The notes under the pieces were generated by a model, which saw only the letters and a program-made list of their open reading frames with translations, did not search any database and was not told the DNA's origin. 64,000 nt of DNA from Diacronema lutheri (Eukaryota > Haptophyta > Pavlovophyceae > Pavlovales > Pavlovaceae), in NCBI GenBank assembly GCA_019448385.1, contig JAGTXO010000004.1, positions 1,550,001 through 1,614,000 on the forward strand. Reading direction: 5' to 3'. A program made the position numbers and the translations under genes. How positions within the stretch are numbered: the stretch's first letter is position 1; every line of letters begins with the position of its first letter. Of this stretch, positions 1 through 12,949 are shown one piece after another.

Positions 1-3000
1 ACAGGCCGGCCGAGCGCGCGCGCAGCCATCGTCGCGCAGCTGCCGCCTCGGCGAGGAGCTGCAGGTCCTCAAACGTGCGCAGAGCCTCGAGCACGTGCCG
101 CACGCCGCTCGTGCCGTCGCCGACGCCGAGCGCGCGGCCGAGGCGGAAGAGCGCGAACGCGCGCAGCAGCTGCAGCGCGTGCGGCTCGTCCACGCCGCCC
201 ACGAGCTCGACGGCGCGGCGCAGCTCGCGCGCGGCGCGCGCGCGCTGCCCGCGGATCCGCGCGAGCTCGCCCGCGACGAGGTGGCTGAGCGGCGCGGCCG
301 CGTGCCACGAGTGCGCAAGTTGCGCCGCGCGCGCGCACGCGGCCTCGGCGCGCGCGCGCGCATCGTCTGCGAGCTCGCGCTGCGCCGCGTCGTCGGGGCT
401 CGCGGCGGCCGCAGCGGCGCGGCGCGCGGTGAGTGTAAGCGCAGCCTCGCAGCGGAAGAAGAGCACGAGCACATCCCGCCAGCCTGCCGCCGGACTCACC
501 GGACGCACCGGACGCCCCTCGAGCGCAGAGAGCGGCTTGCCGAGCGCGCGCAGGTCGGCCGCACCGGCCGCTTCGGTGCGCGCCGCCTCCGCCTCCTCGG
601 CGACGAGAAGCGCGGTCGCAGCGTCGAGTGCGCGCGACTCGCGCGCCATGACGGCGCGCGGCGCAGCGGCCGTCCCGTCGCCGTCACCGTCGTCGTCGTC
701 GTCGTCGCTGTCGCTACCGCTCGACGCGTCGGCGTCGGCGTCGGCGTGCGCGTCGGACATCTGCAGGTGGAGCCACGCGCTCACCGCGCGCACGCCCGCG
801 CCGTCCGCAAGCTCCTTGGCGCGCGCGAGCCGCGCGCCGCGCACGCCGGGCGCGCCGCGCGCGAGGAGCGCCGCGGCGAGCGCGACGAGCGCGCGCATGT
901 GCCGCTCTTCGCCCTCGTCGTTGGCGTCGGCTGCGAGGCCGCGGCAGAACTGCAGCAGGTGGCCCGCCTCGACGAGCTCGCCCTGCAAGAAGAGGAGCGT
1001 GCCGAGCGCCTGGCACGCCGCCCTGCACACGAGCATCGACTTTGCGAGGATCGCCTCCTGCACCGCGGCCTCGGCGTAGGCACGCGCGCCGCCCACGTCC
1101 GCCGCGCGCAGGCAGCCGAAGCAGAAGAGCTGCAGCGAGCACGCGCGCGCTATGCGCAGGTAGGCGCCCGCGAGCGCGCCGGCGATCTCCTCGTAGCTCG
1201 CGCCTTCCGCCGCCGCGGCCGCGCGGCCGCCAATGCGCGGCGACAGCGCACCGCGTGCCGTCGCGTCGCGCGCTGCGCTCCACGCACGCCAGCCGCCGCG
1301 CGGCCGCGCGCGCGAACGCGGCCGCGCGGCGGCACCCACCGCGCCCGCGCCGTCCGCGCCGCGCCGCAGCCGCGCGGCGGCGGCCGCCGCGCGCGCCGCC
1401 TCATCGTCCGCCGTGGCGTCGTGCAGCGGGCGCGCGAGCAGCTCGTACCGCGGGAGCAGCCGCGTGCCGAGCGCAGGCCACAGCCCGGCGTGCGGCACGA
1501 GGCACGCGGCGAGCGGCACGAGCGCCGCCGCGCAGCCCGCGCCGCGCGACCGCGCGCGCCGCGCGCTCGCGAGGCCACGGTCGAGCGCGCGGAAGAGCGC
1601 GCGCGCACGCGCTGCGAGCTCAGCTTCAGCGAGCGCGGTCGCGCGCGGCGCGTGGCCGAGCGTCGCGGTCGCGCAGAGGAGGAGCGCGAGGAGGCCACGT
1701 GTCAAGTTTGCGTGCGGGTCGAAGCAGAGCTGCGCGAGCTGCATGTCGTGCGCGCGGCTGCCCACCGGCGTGGCGCGCGTCGCGGCGCGCAGCGCGGCGG
1801 AGACGGAGGCGGCGGCGGCGAGCGGCGGCGCGGCGAGCGCGCGCAGCTGCGAGCCGGCGGGCGCGTACGCGACGAGCGCGCCGCCGGCGTGCAGCGCTTG
1901 GCCGCCGCTGCCGTCGTCGTCGTCGGGCGCGGCCACCGCCGTGGCGCGGCTGCCCTCGCTCGCAAAGGCGCGCGCGCGCGATGCGCGCCGCTCGTTCACC
2001 GAGCCGCGCCGCGCGGGCGCCGATCGCGAGCGCCGCTCGTCGCGGCTGCTGCCGACGCTGTTGCGGCCGTGGGGCGTGGGCGTGAGCGCGCGATTGTTGC
2101 GCAGGCCACCCGCGGCGCCATAAGGTAGCGAGGTGCGCACGGACAGCCACGATGGCCGGCGCTGCGCGGTCGAGGCGCACGCACCGCCGCCACCGCCACC
2201 GGCGCCGCCGCTCGCGCCCACGGGCGACGCGTCGTCCGCTCCGGCGTCGTCGTGCTCGTCGACGGTGGCGGATGGATCGGCCATCAACTCGCGTTGCGTC
2301 GACCCGCCGCGCATCGCGCCGAGGCGCGATGCGGCACGGCCGGCGATGCGCGCGATGGACCAGTCCTCGTCGCCACTGAGCGATGCGTACTTGCTGCCCG
2401 ACACGGAGCCGCCATCGTTTTCTCCGCTCGCCGCCTCGTCAAGCGCATCGCCCGCGGAGATGCGGAACGCGCGCCCAAACGGGCCGCGGCCGGCAAGGCG
2501 CAGCGCGATCGCCCCCATGCTGCCTGCACGCCGCTCGCCCGTCGAGCGCGGCTCACCGGTGGTGCGCGTCGCGGACGTGGCCTCCGACGCGCCCACGCCC
2601 TGCCGCCGTCGGCTGCCCGCGTCGAGCGCACTCAACGCCTTGCTGCCGACGGAGTCGCCCTCCTCGGGCACGGCCGACGACGCGGCGTTCGAGGTGCGCG
2701 TCGTCACGATGAGCGGCGCGGTGGGGCGGGGCGCGTGTGACGAGAGCGCGCCGAGCTGCCGGCCCGGCCGAGCGCGGCGCGGGATGCAGGTGAGGCGAGC
2801 GAGGCCCGGTTGGTGGTCGTCCACAGCCTCGACGCCGTCGTCGCCGCCGCCGCCACCGGCACCGCCGCCGCCGCCGCCGCCGTCCGCCGCGCGTACAGCG
2901 CGCGCGCGCGACGAGGCGCGCGAGCCCGCGGCGGGCGCGCGCGCGCCCGCCGCGCCCGCGCGCGGCGACACATCAACGTCCTCCACCCAGCGGTCGGGCT

Positions 3001-6000
3001 GCGTGAATTCGACGAGTGTCGCGAGCGCCTCGGCGCCAAACCCAATCTGGTGCAGCGCGATGCCGAGCAGCAGCCAGAGCGAGTCGGACAGCCACGCGCC
3101 CGCGCTCGCCGCGTCCGCGGCGCGCGCCTCGGCGCGCGCGCGCACGTCCGCCGCGGCCGCCTCGTCGACGGCGTGCAGCTGCTCGAGGAGCGCGCTCTGC
3201 TGCGCGTCGCTGTCGCGCATGCGCCCAGTGTGCGTCACGCTGCTGCGCCCAGTGTGCGTCACGCTGCTTCGCTCAGTGTGCGTCAGGCTGCTTCGCGCGG
3301 ACGAGCCGGGCTGCGGCCCCTTGCCGTCCACGTCGCCGAACGCGCGCGGCGGGCGCGTGACGGGCGACGACGCGCGTGACGAGCGGCTGCGCGCGCGGTC
3401 GGCGCTGCCGCCAACGGTCGAGCCGAGCGCGGTCGCGCGCGCCGCCGCGTCGAGCCCCGGCGCGACGAGCGCATAGGCCTCCTCAAAGTCGAGGCAGAAG
3501 AGCGATGAGCACGCGGCGGCGTGCCACGCGGCCGCGGCGGAGAGCGGCTGCTGCGCGCGGTCGCAGTGCTTCGCGAGGCGGATCTGCTCGACGCGGCTGA
3601 AGCCGCCACCCGCCGCGCCGCCGGCGTCGGCGATCTCGTCGGCGATCTCGTCGGCGCCGTCGGCGAGCGCGCCGAGCCGCTCGGCCGCGCGCGCCGCCGC
3701 CTGATCGCGCCGCGCGCGCAGCCATTGCGCCGCGAGGGAGTGGAGCTGGAAGGCTTGTTGCTCCGTCATCGAGCGGATCACCTCTTCGCGCACGGCGGAG
3801 CGGCCAAAGGCAAAGTGCAGCGCGCCCGCGTCGGAGAGGGAGAGCATCTCGCGACCCTCGAGGGCGAGCAACGTCAGGTAGACGCCAAACGTTTCCGCCG
3901 CCGCCGCCGCCGCCGCGGTGGCCGCCGCCGTGCCGTCGCCCGAACCGCTGCGCGCGGGCGCGGCTGCGGCTGCGGCCGCCGCCGCGGCCGCGCCGCCGCC
4001 GCCCGCGCCCGCGGCGCCCGCGGCGGCGGCGGCGGCGAGCACCTCGGCGCGCGAGACGAAGCCGACGCCAATGGCGAGGGCCTGCAGCTCGGCCACGTCG
4101 ACGAGGGAGAAGCTCTCGCCGATGATCGAGCACATCTTGAGCATGCGCTGCTCGGGCGCGGGCAGCCTGTCAATCTGCGCGCGCAGCACGCGGTGCTCGA
4201 CGGTGGGCAGCTCGCGGAAGTCAACGGACGCGACGGCGGGCGAGAGCACGCGCGCGCCGTCCGAGCCGTCGGCGCCGGCGGCGGCGCCGCCGCCCGCGCC
4301 CGTGCCGCCCGCGGGCAGCACGAGCCCGAGGTCGGCGAGGTAGCGCGCCATCTCGCAGATCGCGAACGGCGAGCCCTGCGCGCGCAGCAGCAGCGCGGAC
4401 TCGACCGCGGGCGGCAGCGCGTGGCTGATGGACAGACGCGCCTTGAAGAGGCGAATCGCGTCGGCGCGCGGCAGCAGCGGTGTGGCAAAGCGGCGCAGCC
4501 GGCCCGTCGCGTCGAGCCGCGCGAGCCACTTGTGCTGCTGCGCCGAGATGGCGCGCTGCGCGCCGACGAGCGAGAGGGGCAACGCCGCGCCATACGCGCA
4601 TGCATGCGCGAGCAGCCGCCACGAGAAGAGATCGACGCGCGTCGCGTTGTCGACGAAGATGAGCAGCTGCTCGATGCGGCCGGATGTGCCGAGCTCGCCG
4701 CTCGGCGCGGCGGCTCGGTTGAGCGCGCCGCCGCTGCCGGCGGCGGTACCCTCGGCCGTCGCCTCGACCAGCGCAACAGCACCGCCGAGCGCGAGCGCGC
4801 CGCCCTCGCCGCCGGCGGCCGCCGGGCTGCCGCGCCGCGCGCTGCGCTCGGCGTGCGAGTCGCGCTCCGGCAGGCCGGCCGCGCCGCCACCCTCGCGCGC
4901 GTGCGCGCCGCGCGGCGGCCCGGTGGCCACCGGCGCGTCGCCCCGTCCGATTGCCGCGAGGAGTCCGGAGAGGAGGAGGCACGTGGCGTCGGCGAAACGG
5001 TCGAAGGACGGCTCGAGGGCGCCAAGGGCGCCGAGCGGCGGCAGCTGCACGCCCGTGCGCGCGAGGAGCGGGTTGAGCAAAGGCAGTGCGGCGAGCAGCT
5101 CGGGCGTCTCGCGCAGCAGCGCCGACTCGAAGCGGAGCGGCTCAACGGCGACGAAACCGCCGCCATTGCCACCGCCATTGCCATTGCCACCGCCGCCGCC
5201 CGCTTCGTCAAAGGCGCCGCCGGTGCGCATGGACGCGCGCACGGTTGCGCCAAGCGGGCCTTGCGGTCCCTCGTCGTCCGAGCCGTCGGCCGCGTCCGAG
5301 CCGACCGCCGCGGCCGCCGTGTGCAGCCGCGCACGCAGTCGAACCGAGAGGCGTGCGGGGCGCGGCGACCGGCGCGGCGTCACGTCGCCAGTCGCCGAAG
5401 GCCTGCGACTGTTGGCCTGTGACGTGTTCGCGCCGCCGGCGCCGACGACGACGATGGGTCCGCCGCCAAACCCAAAGAGGCCGCGCCGGCGGCGCACATC
5501 GGGCGAGGCGAGCGCAGGCGCGAAACTGCCGGCCGTTACGCCGCGCGCGCGCTGTATGTGCGACGTCGGCACGGGAGTCACGCCCGCGCGCGCGCGGGGC
5601 GCGCCGGTTGGCTCGCCTTCGCGCGGCGCGTCGGGCAGGAAGACGGTCGTGCTGCCTCGGGCGCGCGTGACGCCTCCGCCGCCGCCACCGCCGCCGCCGC
5701 CGCTGCCGCGCGACGGCGATGATGGCGGCCGGCCGCCGTCTACGCCGCCGTCGCGGCCCCACAGGCCGAGCATGCCGCGACGGGCGGGCGAGTCTGGCAA
5801 TGGCGAGCCCGACGGCACGAAGCGCGTGCCGCCATGGCTGGCGGGCGACAAGGTTGGCGGCGGGGCGAGCCGCTGGGCGCCCACGTTGCGACCAAAGCGC
5901 GAGCGCATCGCAGACGCCGCCGGCGACGCGGGAGCGAGCTGGACCCGAGCGGCGTTGAGCGACGAGCCATCGGCGCCGAAGTACGGAGCCGGACTCGCGC

Positions 6001-9000
6001 GCTGCTCGGCGCGCCGCCGGCTGAGCGGCGCGCCGCCGTTGGGCGGTTCGAGCGCGCTCGTCTTCGCGCGCGCGCGACACAGCCCGCGGCTGCTGCTCTC
6101 GCCGAGCACGCCGCCCTCCCAGCCGTTCGCCTGCTCGTCGGCCGCGCCGGTCGCGCGGCAGGCGCTGGCCGCGCTGCTCAAGCCGCCGCCCGACGCACCG
6201 CCGCGCCGCTTGGTGGGCGAGGCGAGGAACGAGGCGATCCCGCTCGGCATCGGCGCGTGCGACGGCGCGAACACGTGCGCGCCCAACCCCTTGGCGCGCA
6301 TCGAGGTGCGGTGCGCGCTCGCCTTGTCGGCGGCGGATAACGGCGGACGTGCCGCGGGCGGTGGCTGCGACGCGACAGTGGGCGCGCACAAGTGCTCGAT
6401 CGCGCTGAGCAACCGCCCTGCGTCGCCCTCGCCCTCGCCCTTATCCTCGCCCTCGCCCTCGCCCTCGCGCGCGCTGCTCAAGCTCCCGCTCGCGCTGCCG
6501 CCGTCCAAGCCGCCGGTGCCCAGCTCCTCCACGACGAGCGACGAGTTGCCGTCGTCGCCCAGCTCGAGCGGGAGCAGCAGCGGCCGGACTGGCCGGACTG
6601 GCCGCGCCTTGCGGCCGTGCGGCGCGGCGCCGTCCGCACGCGCGCCGTGCGGGCCCGGCGCATCGTCGGCGTGATCGGACGTCCCGGACGGCGGCGCGGT
6701 GGCGGCGGCGGGCTGGCGCTGAGCGTGGGCGATCTCGGCCGCGTGGCCGCCGCCGCCGCCGCCATCGTCGACATGTCGCGCGCGCCCCGCCACGGCGCGA
6801 GCGCCAACGGCCGCGCACTGCCCGCCCGGGTCGTCGCTCGGCTCGCCAGGCGGTGTGCTCGGCACCGGTGGCGTTGCGCTGCGCGGAGCGATTTGAGGAT
6901 GCGGCCCGTCGGCCGGTGCAGAGTTGTGCGGGCTCGCGCAGCGCGCGGCGGGGCGCAGAGCGCCCGCCGCGGCCGCACGCAGCGAGGCGAGCAGCGTGGG
7001 CGAGTGGTCTGGAGCCGTGCCGCGCCGCAGCCTGCCCGTTGCTGATGCACCCGCGCGCGCAAAGTCGTTGGCGGCGCTCGTGGCGACCGCGATCGGGTAG
7101 AGGGGCGAGCTGCTGCGACGGCTGCTGCGGTGCGAGTGGCTGGCGAGCGGCACGGCGCTCAGCTCGAGGCTGGCGACGCGGCTCGGCATGGGCGCCCAGC
7201 TGCACGTGCTGCGAATACCGGCGTCGCTCCTGCCGCAGCTCGCGCTCGCCGCTTCGCGGCAACACGCGCCGTCGCCCGTCGCGCCGCTCGGCGCGCGCAC
7301 GCGCGCGTGCGCGCCGCCGCCGCCGTTGCGCCGCGCGCCTCCACCGCCCGCCTCGTCCCCGCGCGCGTCGTCGCCGTCGCCGTCGCCCACCGCATCCGTG
7401 CCGTCCGCTCCAGTGCCCGCGCGCGGCGCGATGCCGATCGAGCGCGGCGCGCCTGCTGAGGGCACATCCACGCGCTCGACAAGCGGCTCAGCTGCGCCAC
7501 GCTCCCGGCCGGTGCGCGCGTCCTCCTCGTGTGTCGCGAGGTGGCTGGAGGCGTCGGGCGTCGCCGATGCCGTCGGCGAGCGTTGGCTTACAGCGCCGCA
7601 CGTCGCGCCACCACCGCCCGCGCCGGCACCGCCGCCTGCGCCGGCGCACGCGCTGCCGCCTCCGCCGCCTCCGCCGCCCATCCCGATCGTGCGCAGCACC
7701 GCGTCCGAGATGCCGCCCGTGGCAGCGGCGAGCAGCCCCGAGGCGCGGCCGCGCGCGGCGCCGCTCGCGCCCGCTCCGACGCGCACGCTCTGCGCGGTGC
7801 TGCTGCTGCCCCGCCGCTCGCCGCCGCCGGCCGCGCCGCCAGCGTCGTTGGGCGCGCCGGGCAGCATCGGTCGCGAGCTGCGCCTGCGCGTGTGGGCGGC
7901 GGGAGCCTCGGCGTGGCCCGCCGAGGCCGCGCTGGCGCCCACGACGAAGGAGCTGCTGCCGTGCGTGTGCTTGCGCCACGGCGAGGCGGGCGGCTTGCGG
8001 AACGACGAGCTCGCAGAGCCGTGCCGCCCGCCGCCCGCGCCGACGGCGTCCGTGCGCGCGTGGTCCGCCGCGCGCGCGTGGTCGAGCAGCGCGTCGCCGT
8101 CGGTCGAGCGGAGGGACACCCGCCCGGTGCTGGCGTGCTTGCGCGAGATGCCGCCGCCGCCGCTCTCCCTGCCGCTCTCGCGCATGCTGTACTGGCCAGC
8201 CTCGACGGTTGCAAGCAGCCGCTCAACGTTGCGCGGGTCTGCGATCGCGCGCAGGTCGCGGCGAAGCGGCGCGCACGCGGGGACGTCGAGGAGCCGCGCA
8301 ACGACGATCTGCCAGAGCGCGAGGGGCGAGGCGGCGGCGGTCGGGTCGAGCGCGATGAAGAGCGTCCTGCGCGTCGCCGCCTGGCAGCGCTTGCACGCCT
8401 CGCGCAACACGGCCGACTTGCCGACGCCCTGCGGTCCCGTGAGCAGCGCGACGTTGCCGCGCACCGCCGCGTGCGCCAGGATGCCGTCGAGGAGCGCGGC
8501 CTGCCCGATGAGCGACATCGGCTGCTCGGCGACGAGCGAGCGCTCGACGCCTTCGCGCACGGACGGCACGAAGGTGACCACCGGCCGATCGATGCCCTTG
8601 AGCGCCAGCCCCGGCTGCGGCGCGAAATGGAGGACGGCGGATTCGCCCACCTGCTTGCGCGTCTCCTCGTCGCACAGCAGGCGGCCCGACTCGGCGGCGC
8701 GCTTCGACGCGGCGGACATGAGCCGCGCGGCCGTGTTCACGTGCGCACCCGTGCTCGTGTACTCGCACCGCGAGTCGGCGCCCACGTCGCCTGCGCGAGA
8801 AGCATGGCGTCAGCCGGCGCGCGTCAGCCGGCGCGCGGGCAGCGCGCCGGCGGCGCGCGCGCGCGTCGGGCCGCGCGGCGCGGCGGACCGCGGCGGCGGA
8901 CGGGCGCGCGGCGCGCGCGGCCGTCGCCGCACCAAGGAAGGTGTAGCCCGAGGTGACGCCGATCGCCGTCGAGATCTTGCCCGCCGAGAGCTGCGCAAGG

Positions 9001-12000
9001 TGCGCCTGCAGCTGGCACGCCATCGTGACCGCGCGTGCCGCGTCGTCGACGTGCGAGGTGAGGCCAAAGGCGATCTTGAAGCGCGTACCCTTGTCGTCGA
9101 CGATGAGGCGGAGCACGTGGCCCTCGAAGCGCGAGACGAACATCTGCACTGCCCACACCACGCGCTGCAGCTCGTTGGCCACGGCTGCGATGCGGGCACG
9201 TGCGAGGCGCGAGACGCGCGGCGGTGGCGCGGGCACACGCGCGCCTGAGCGCCTCGCCCCGCCTCGCCGCGCCGCGCGCGCGTGCGCGCGCGCGCGCGCA
9301 CGCGCAGCGGCGCTGCGGAGCAGCGGCGCTGCGGCGCGCGCGCGGCGCGGGCGCGCGGCTCGTCTCACCGCGCGCCTCGTCCGCAAAGTCGAGCCCGTCG
9401 ATCTTGACAAACATCATCGTGCCCATCCTGAACTCGGACATCCATGCGCTCGACTGGCCGGACGTGACGCGGCGAGTGACGAATGGCAGGATGAAGGAGC
9501 AGAGCGGGCCCTCGAGCTGCTCCGAGAGGACGAGGCCCTTGTCGATCATTGGCAGCCAGTATGGCTGCCACTCCGCCGGGCGGGTCCACTCAGCGACGAG
9601 ATAGGACGCACCGCCCGGCTTGCCACCCGCGCGCGCGCTCTCCGACGGCCGGCCGCGCACGAGCCGACCGGGGCAGCGCTCGTCGAGCAGCTCGGCCGCG
9701 TTCGCGTCGAGGAAGAGCTCGCCGCTCTTGGCCTCGTTCGCCGCGTCGCTCATCAGGTCGATCGGCTCGCCCGCCACGACATACTCCCACGCCTCGTTGT
9801 ACCCACCGACGAAGAAGGAGAGAAGCGGGCCCGCCGCGAGGCCGCAGTGCAGCTGCAGCGTGTGCGCGAGCAGCTCGGCACGCACCTCGCGGCTGCGCTG
9901 CGCCGCCTCCTCGGCGGTGGCAGCCGCCGCGCCAACGCCGCCGCTCGCCGCGCCCGCGTCGGCGGCGGCGGCGGCGGTGGCGGCGCCCGCCGCGGCTGCC
10001 ACCGCCACGCCGGAGGCGGCGCCGGCGCCCGCCGCGGCCGCGCCCGCCTGCGCGGGCGGCGCGTGCGCGGCAAAGCCGGCGGCGGCGAGCTCGATCTCAA
10101 CGTCGGTGCCGTGGTTGTTGAATGTGCGCACGAGCGAGAGGCAGCACTCGACCGCGTCCGACACGAGCTCGGCCAGCCCCTTCTGCCTGCGCGCCCTCGC
10201 GCCGCCAGCCTCAAACTCGCAGCCCGCCCAGCCGAGCTGCTGGTTGCCGCCCCGCCCCACACGACAAGAATCGCATCGCCCGCAAACTTGATCGTGTCGC
10301 CGCCCGACACCTGAATCGCCGCGAGGATGGGTGACATGTAGTCGTTGACGATCCGGTTGAGCGCCTCCGCGCCGCGCCGCTGCCCGAGCGCCTCCCTCAG
10401 CAGCATCGACAGCTTGGTGAAGCCCGAGATGTCGACGAAGCCGACGCACGCATCAAAGCGCGACGCCTCGTGCGCGCGGAGCGGCGGCGGGCGCGAGAGG
10501 CGCTGGAGGACAACGGACGGGACGAAGCGCGCGAGCAGCCGCGCCGTGCGACCACGCGCCGCCTCGCCTGACCCCTGCCGCTCCGCCGCGTGCCTGAGCC
10601 GCCCCTTGAAGCGCGGCCACTGGTCGGCGATTTGCGCAAAGTCGGTCGCGCGCAGCGAATAGACTTCGCAGGGCGAGCGCGCGACGAGCGAGCACGGCGG
10701 CAGCCGCGCGGCGTCCGCTCCGTCGAGCAAGTCGCGCTCCTTGAGCAAGTACGGCGCGCTCACCTCGTCCACCACCTCGACGCACTCGTCGGCGGCGCAC
10801 GCGCCGTCCGCGGCCGCACCGCAAGCCGTCGCGCCCTCGGCCGCATCGCCGCGCACGCCGCCGTCGGATCCGGCGGTGCTGGCGGCCGTGCGCTCGTCGT
10901 CGGCCGCGCGCTCGCCATCCACGGCGCTGCACCGGCTCACCCTGCCGATGTTCCCACCCTCGCCGCCGCCGCCGCCCGCGCGCACGAGCCGCGTGCGCGT
11001 CACGACGCCCCTCGCGAGGAAGTGTAACGTCCCACCCTCCTCGCACAGCTCGGCGGGGGCGTCGTCGCCGTCGCCATCGTCCGATCCGGAGCCCAAGCCG
11101 GAGGCGTCGCCCGTCGGCACGCCCGCGCGCTCGTCGGCGAAGTCGACGACGCGCCCGACCGAGACGCGCGCCCCCCCCGCGCGCGCGGCGCGCCCCGCGC
11201 CGACCGCCGAGCGCCGCGCCGCGCGCAGGGCCGCGCGCTCCGCGCGCGCGCTCGCGGCGCCGGCGACGAGGCGCGCGCGCGCGGCGGCATGGCCGTCGGC
11301 GTGCTGCCCGCCGCGCGGCGCGTCCACCGCGAGCAGCGTGCCCGGCGCCGCCGCCTGCACGCGTAGCGCCGCCCACAAGATGTCCGAGAGCGACGCGGAG
11401 CCGCCATCGCGCTCGTACGCCACATCCGACAGGTCGCAGATCGAGCGGAAAAGGTCGGAGACGAAGACCTTCTGCGCGCGCCGCCGCCACGCCGCGAGCG
11501 CGTCCGCGTCCGCGCACACCGCCGCGAGCACCGCGTCGACCGGCACCACGTACAGCGAGCAGCCGCTCTTCGCGCGCACGTCGGCGGTCGAGACGGCCGC
11601 GGCCGACGGCAGGCGCGCGCGCACCTCGGCCTCGCGCGCGGCAGCGGCGACGGCGGCGCTCGGCGGGAACGCGCTCGGCGCACACGCGCCGGCGCCGCCG
11701 TCGCCGCCGCCGCCGCCGCCGTTGGGCGGCGCGCCTGGCGGCGCGCCCTCGCTCGCCTGCGCTTGCGAGAGCCGCCCGCTCGACGCGATCTCGCGCAGCG
11801 CGGTCTCGCCGATCAGGCAGGGCGCAGATATGGTGTTGACCACACGGCCCTCGACGAGCACCTCCGCCGTCCCCGCGCCGACGAACCGCACCGCGCGGAT
11901 CGGCGCGCCCGCGCGCACGATGAAGGCGCCCGGCTCGTGCTCCTCGGGCTGCGCGGTGCGCGAGAGCCGGCGCGCGAGATCTTCGACCGCCGCATCGGCA

Positions 12001-12068
12001 AGGTCCTTGCCAAACTCGCGCTCGAGCACCGAGAGCAGCTGCGCATGCGCGATCAGCTGCATCGCCAT
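1..12068 (-). CDS. Soluble-adenylyl-cyclase-like multidomain protein (partial, continues past left edge)
   Basis: Predicted class III nucleotide cyclase fused to a regulatory ATPase, resembling ADCY10/sAC. Exon 1 (12068-9369) encodes a cyclic-nucleotide-binding-like domain (EPGAFIVRAG, LIGETAL), a second weaker one, and cyclase domain C1 (FVDISGFTKLS, KFAGDAILVVW). Exon 2 (9184-8933) begins C2 (IVDDKGTRFKIAFGL). Exon 3 runs from 8790 to the window edge in one open frame. It completes C2 (CEYTSTGAHVNTAARLM) and holds a Walker A GPQGVGKS near 8414-8438. After about 1,250 low-complexity residues comes a Walker B-like LLIFVDNA near 4660, then STAND-type sequence (LPAPEQRMLKMCSIIGESF) and TPR-like helices. 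Introns are 9368-9185 and 8932-8791. A one-base frame change near 10,245 sits in a G-rich run within C1. ATG 12068 is preferred because the DNA beyond it turns AT-rich; ATG 12155 is also in frame. The family call is firm; the exact model around the frameshift is not. Confidence 0.8.
3221..3292. repeat. Three tandem 24-bp units
   Basis: Three head-to-tail 24-bp copies (tgcgcccagtgtgcgtcacg core) lie in a low-complexity linker of the cyclase-like gene. In that gene's frame they encode an eight-residue repeat of the type SVTHTGRS. The period is a multiple of three, so unit number can change without breaking the frame. Confidence 0.8.
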
Positions 12069-12373
12069 CGCGCGCCGCCCGAGCCGGCAAGGCCCCGCCT
12101 CACGGGGCGAACAACTGGAACAGCTGTTTTCAAAAGTCGTTACGAGTATGTTCATAGGGGAGAAGGAGAATACTCAATACATTATAGGAGGCGGGAGGGA
12201 GGGGAGGGATGGCAACGGTCACATGCCCGGTGAGAAGAAGACACGCGTTGGGCTGGCGGGGTACGCTTGCCCTGCTCGCCGCCGCGCTCCTCTCCGTACC
12301 GCTGTTTGGCATCGAATCGACCGACTTGGCCGCCGCGCTCGGCTGCGCGCTCGCGCACCTGCTCGCGCTCGTC

Positions 12374-12380
12374 TATATAA
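12374..12380 (+). promoter_or_regulatory. TATA-like box
   Basis: TATATAA stands out in GC-rich DNA about 40 bp before an 18-bp palindrome. The core is nearly symmetrical, so it could serve the minus-strand cyclase-like gene (start codon about 300 bp away) or an unrecognised plus-strand transcript. No plus-strand gene follows that I can identify. Confidence 0.3.
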
Positions 12381-12419
12381 GGCGCGGTCCGGGCTGGTCC
12401 GACCAGTGTAAGGCTGAGA

Positions 12420-12437
12420 GTACGACCCGGGTCGTAC
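12420..12437. repeat. Perfect 18-bp palindrome
   Basis: GTACGACCCGGGTCGTAC reads identically on both strands. Its position downstream of a TATA-like box fits a dimeric regulator site or part of a mobile-element end. Neither role can be shown from sequence alone. Confidence 0.6.
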
Positions 12438-12949
12438 AATCAAGGGTTAAAAGCCAGGCAATGAGCGCTCGAGGGGTCGGAGCGAGGCTTAGGACGAGCC
12501 TAGGACCGAGACCCCCCTCCTGACCGGCCGATTTTGAGTAGAATTCGGGGTCGAGCGGGCGCGGCGGACGGAGGGCCCGAGCCGGGCCGACGGAGGGTCC
12601 GACCCCGGAATGCGGGCGACCGGAAGGGCTTGGGTGATTGACGCCCAGTAGAATAGAATGGCGGATTCCGGGGGGGATCGCAACTGGCATCGCGCAAGCT
12701 GAGGCCCTCTGACTGACCGGACCGCGCCGTGTGCGCGTGCACCCCGTGGAGGGCGCGGCCAGTCGGACACCCTTCGCGACTGAGCTAGCCGCGGCATACC
12801 GTGCGCTGCGCCGGCGCGCTACTTGCCCTTGGCCGAGCTGCGGGTGTTGCACACGGCCGTGTTGCGCAGCCAGCGCCTCGATGCGCCGGTGGCCGGAACC
12901 AGCGCCTCGACAGCATGTTGGCTCACTTGGGCTCGGTGCGCGGCTCTGC

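Larger units (their letters stand above)
12156..12949. other. Intergenic stretch, no convincing gene
   Basis: The first part (12120-12190) is much richer in A and T than its surroundings and is probably the 5' leader of the cyclase-like gene. The rest holds a TATA-like box, an 18-bp palindrome, and short repeats such as cggacggaggg near 12566 and 12590. A minus-strand frame stays open here but becomes low-complexity, and I see no recognisable domain. Confidence 0.5.

Noticed and set aside
95-8956. Long plus-strand open frames across the cyclase-like gene (for example 95-2128, 3521-5422, 7529-8956)
   Set aside because: They are exact antisense shadows of the minus-strand frame that carries the Walker A, STAND and TPR-like motifs. 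Their translations are arginine/alanine-rich with no domains.
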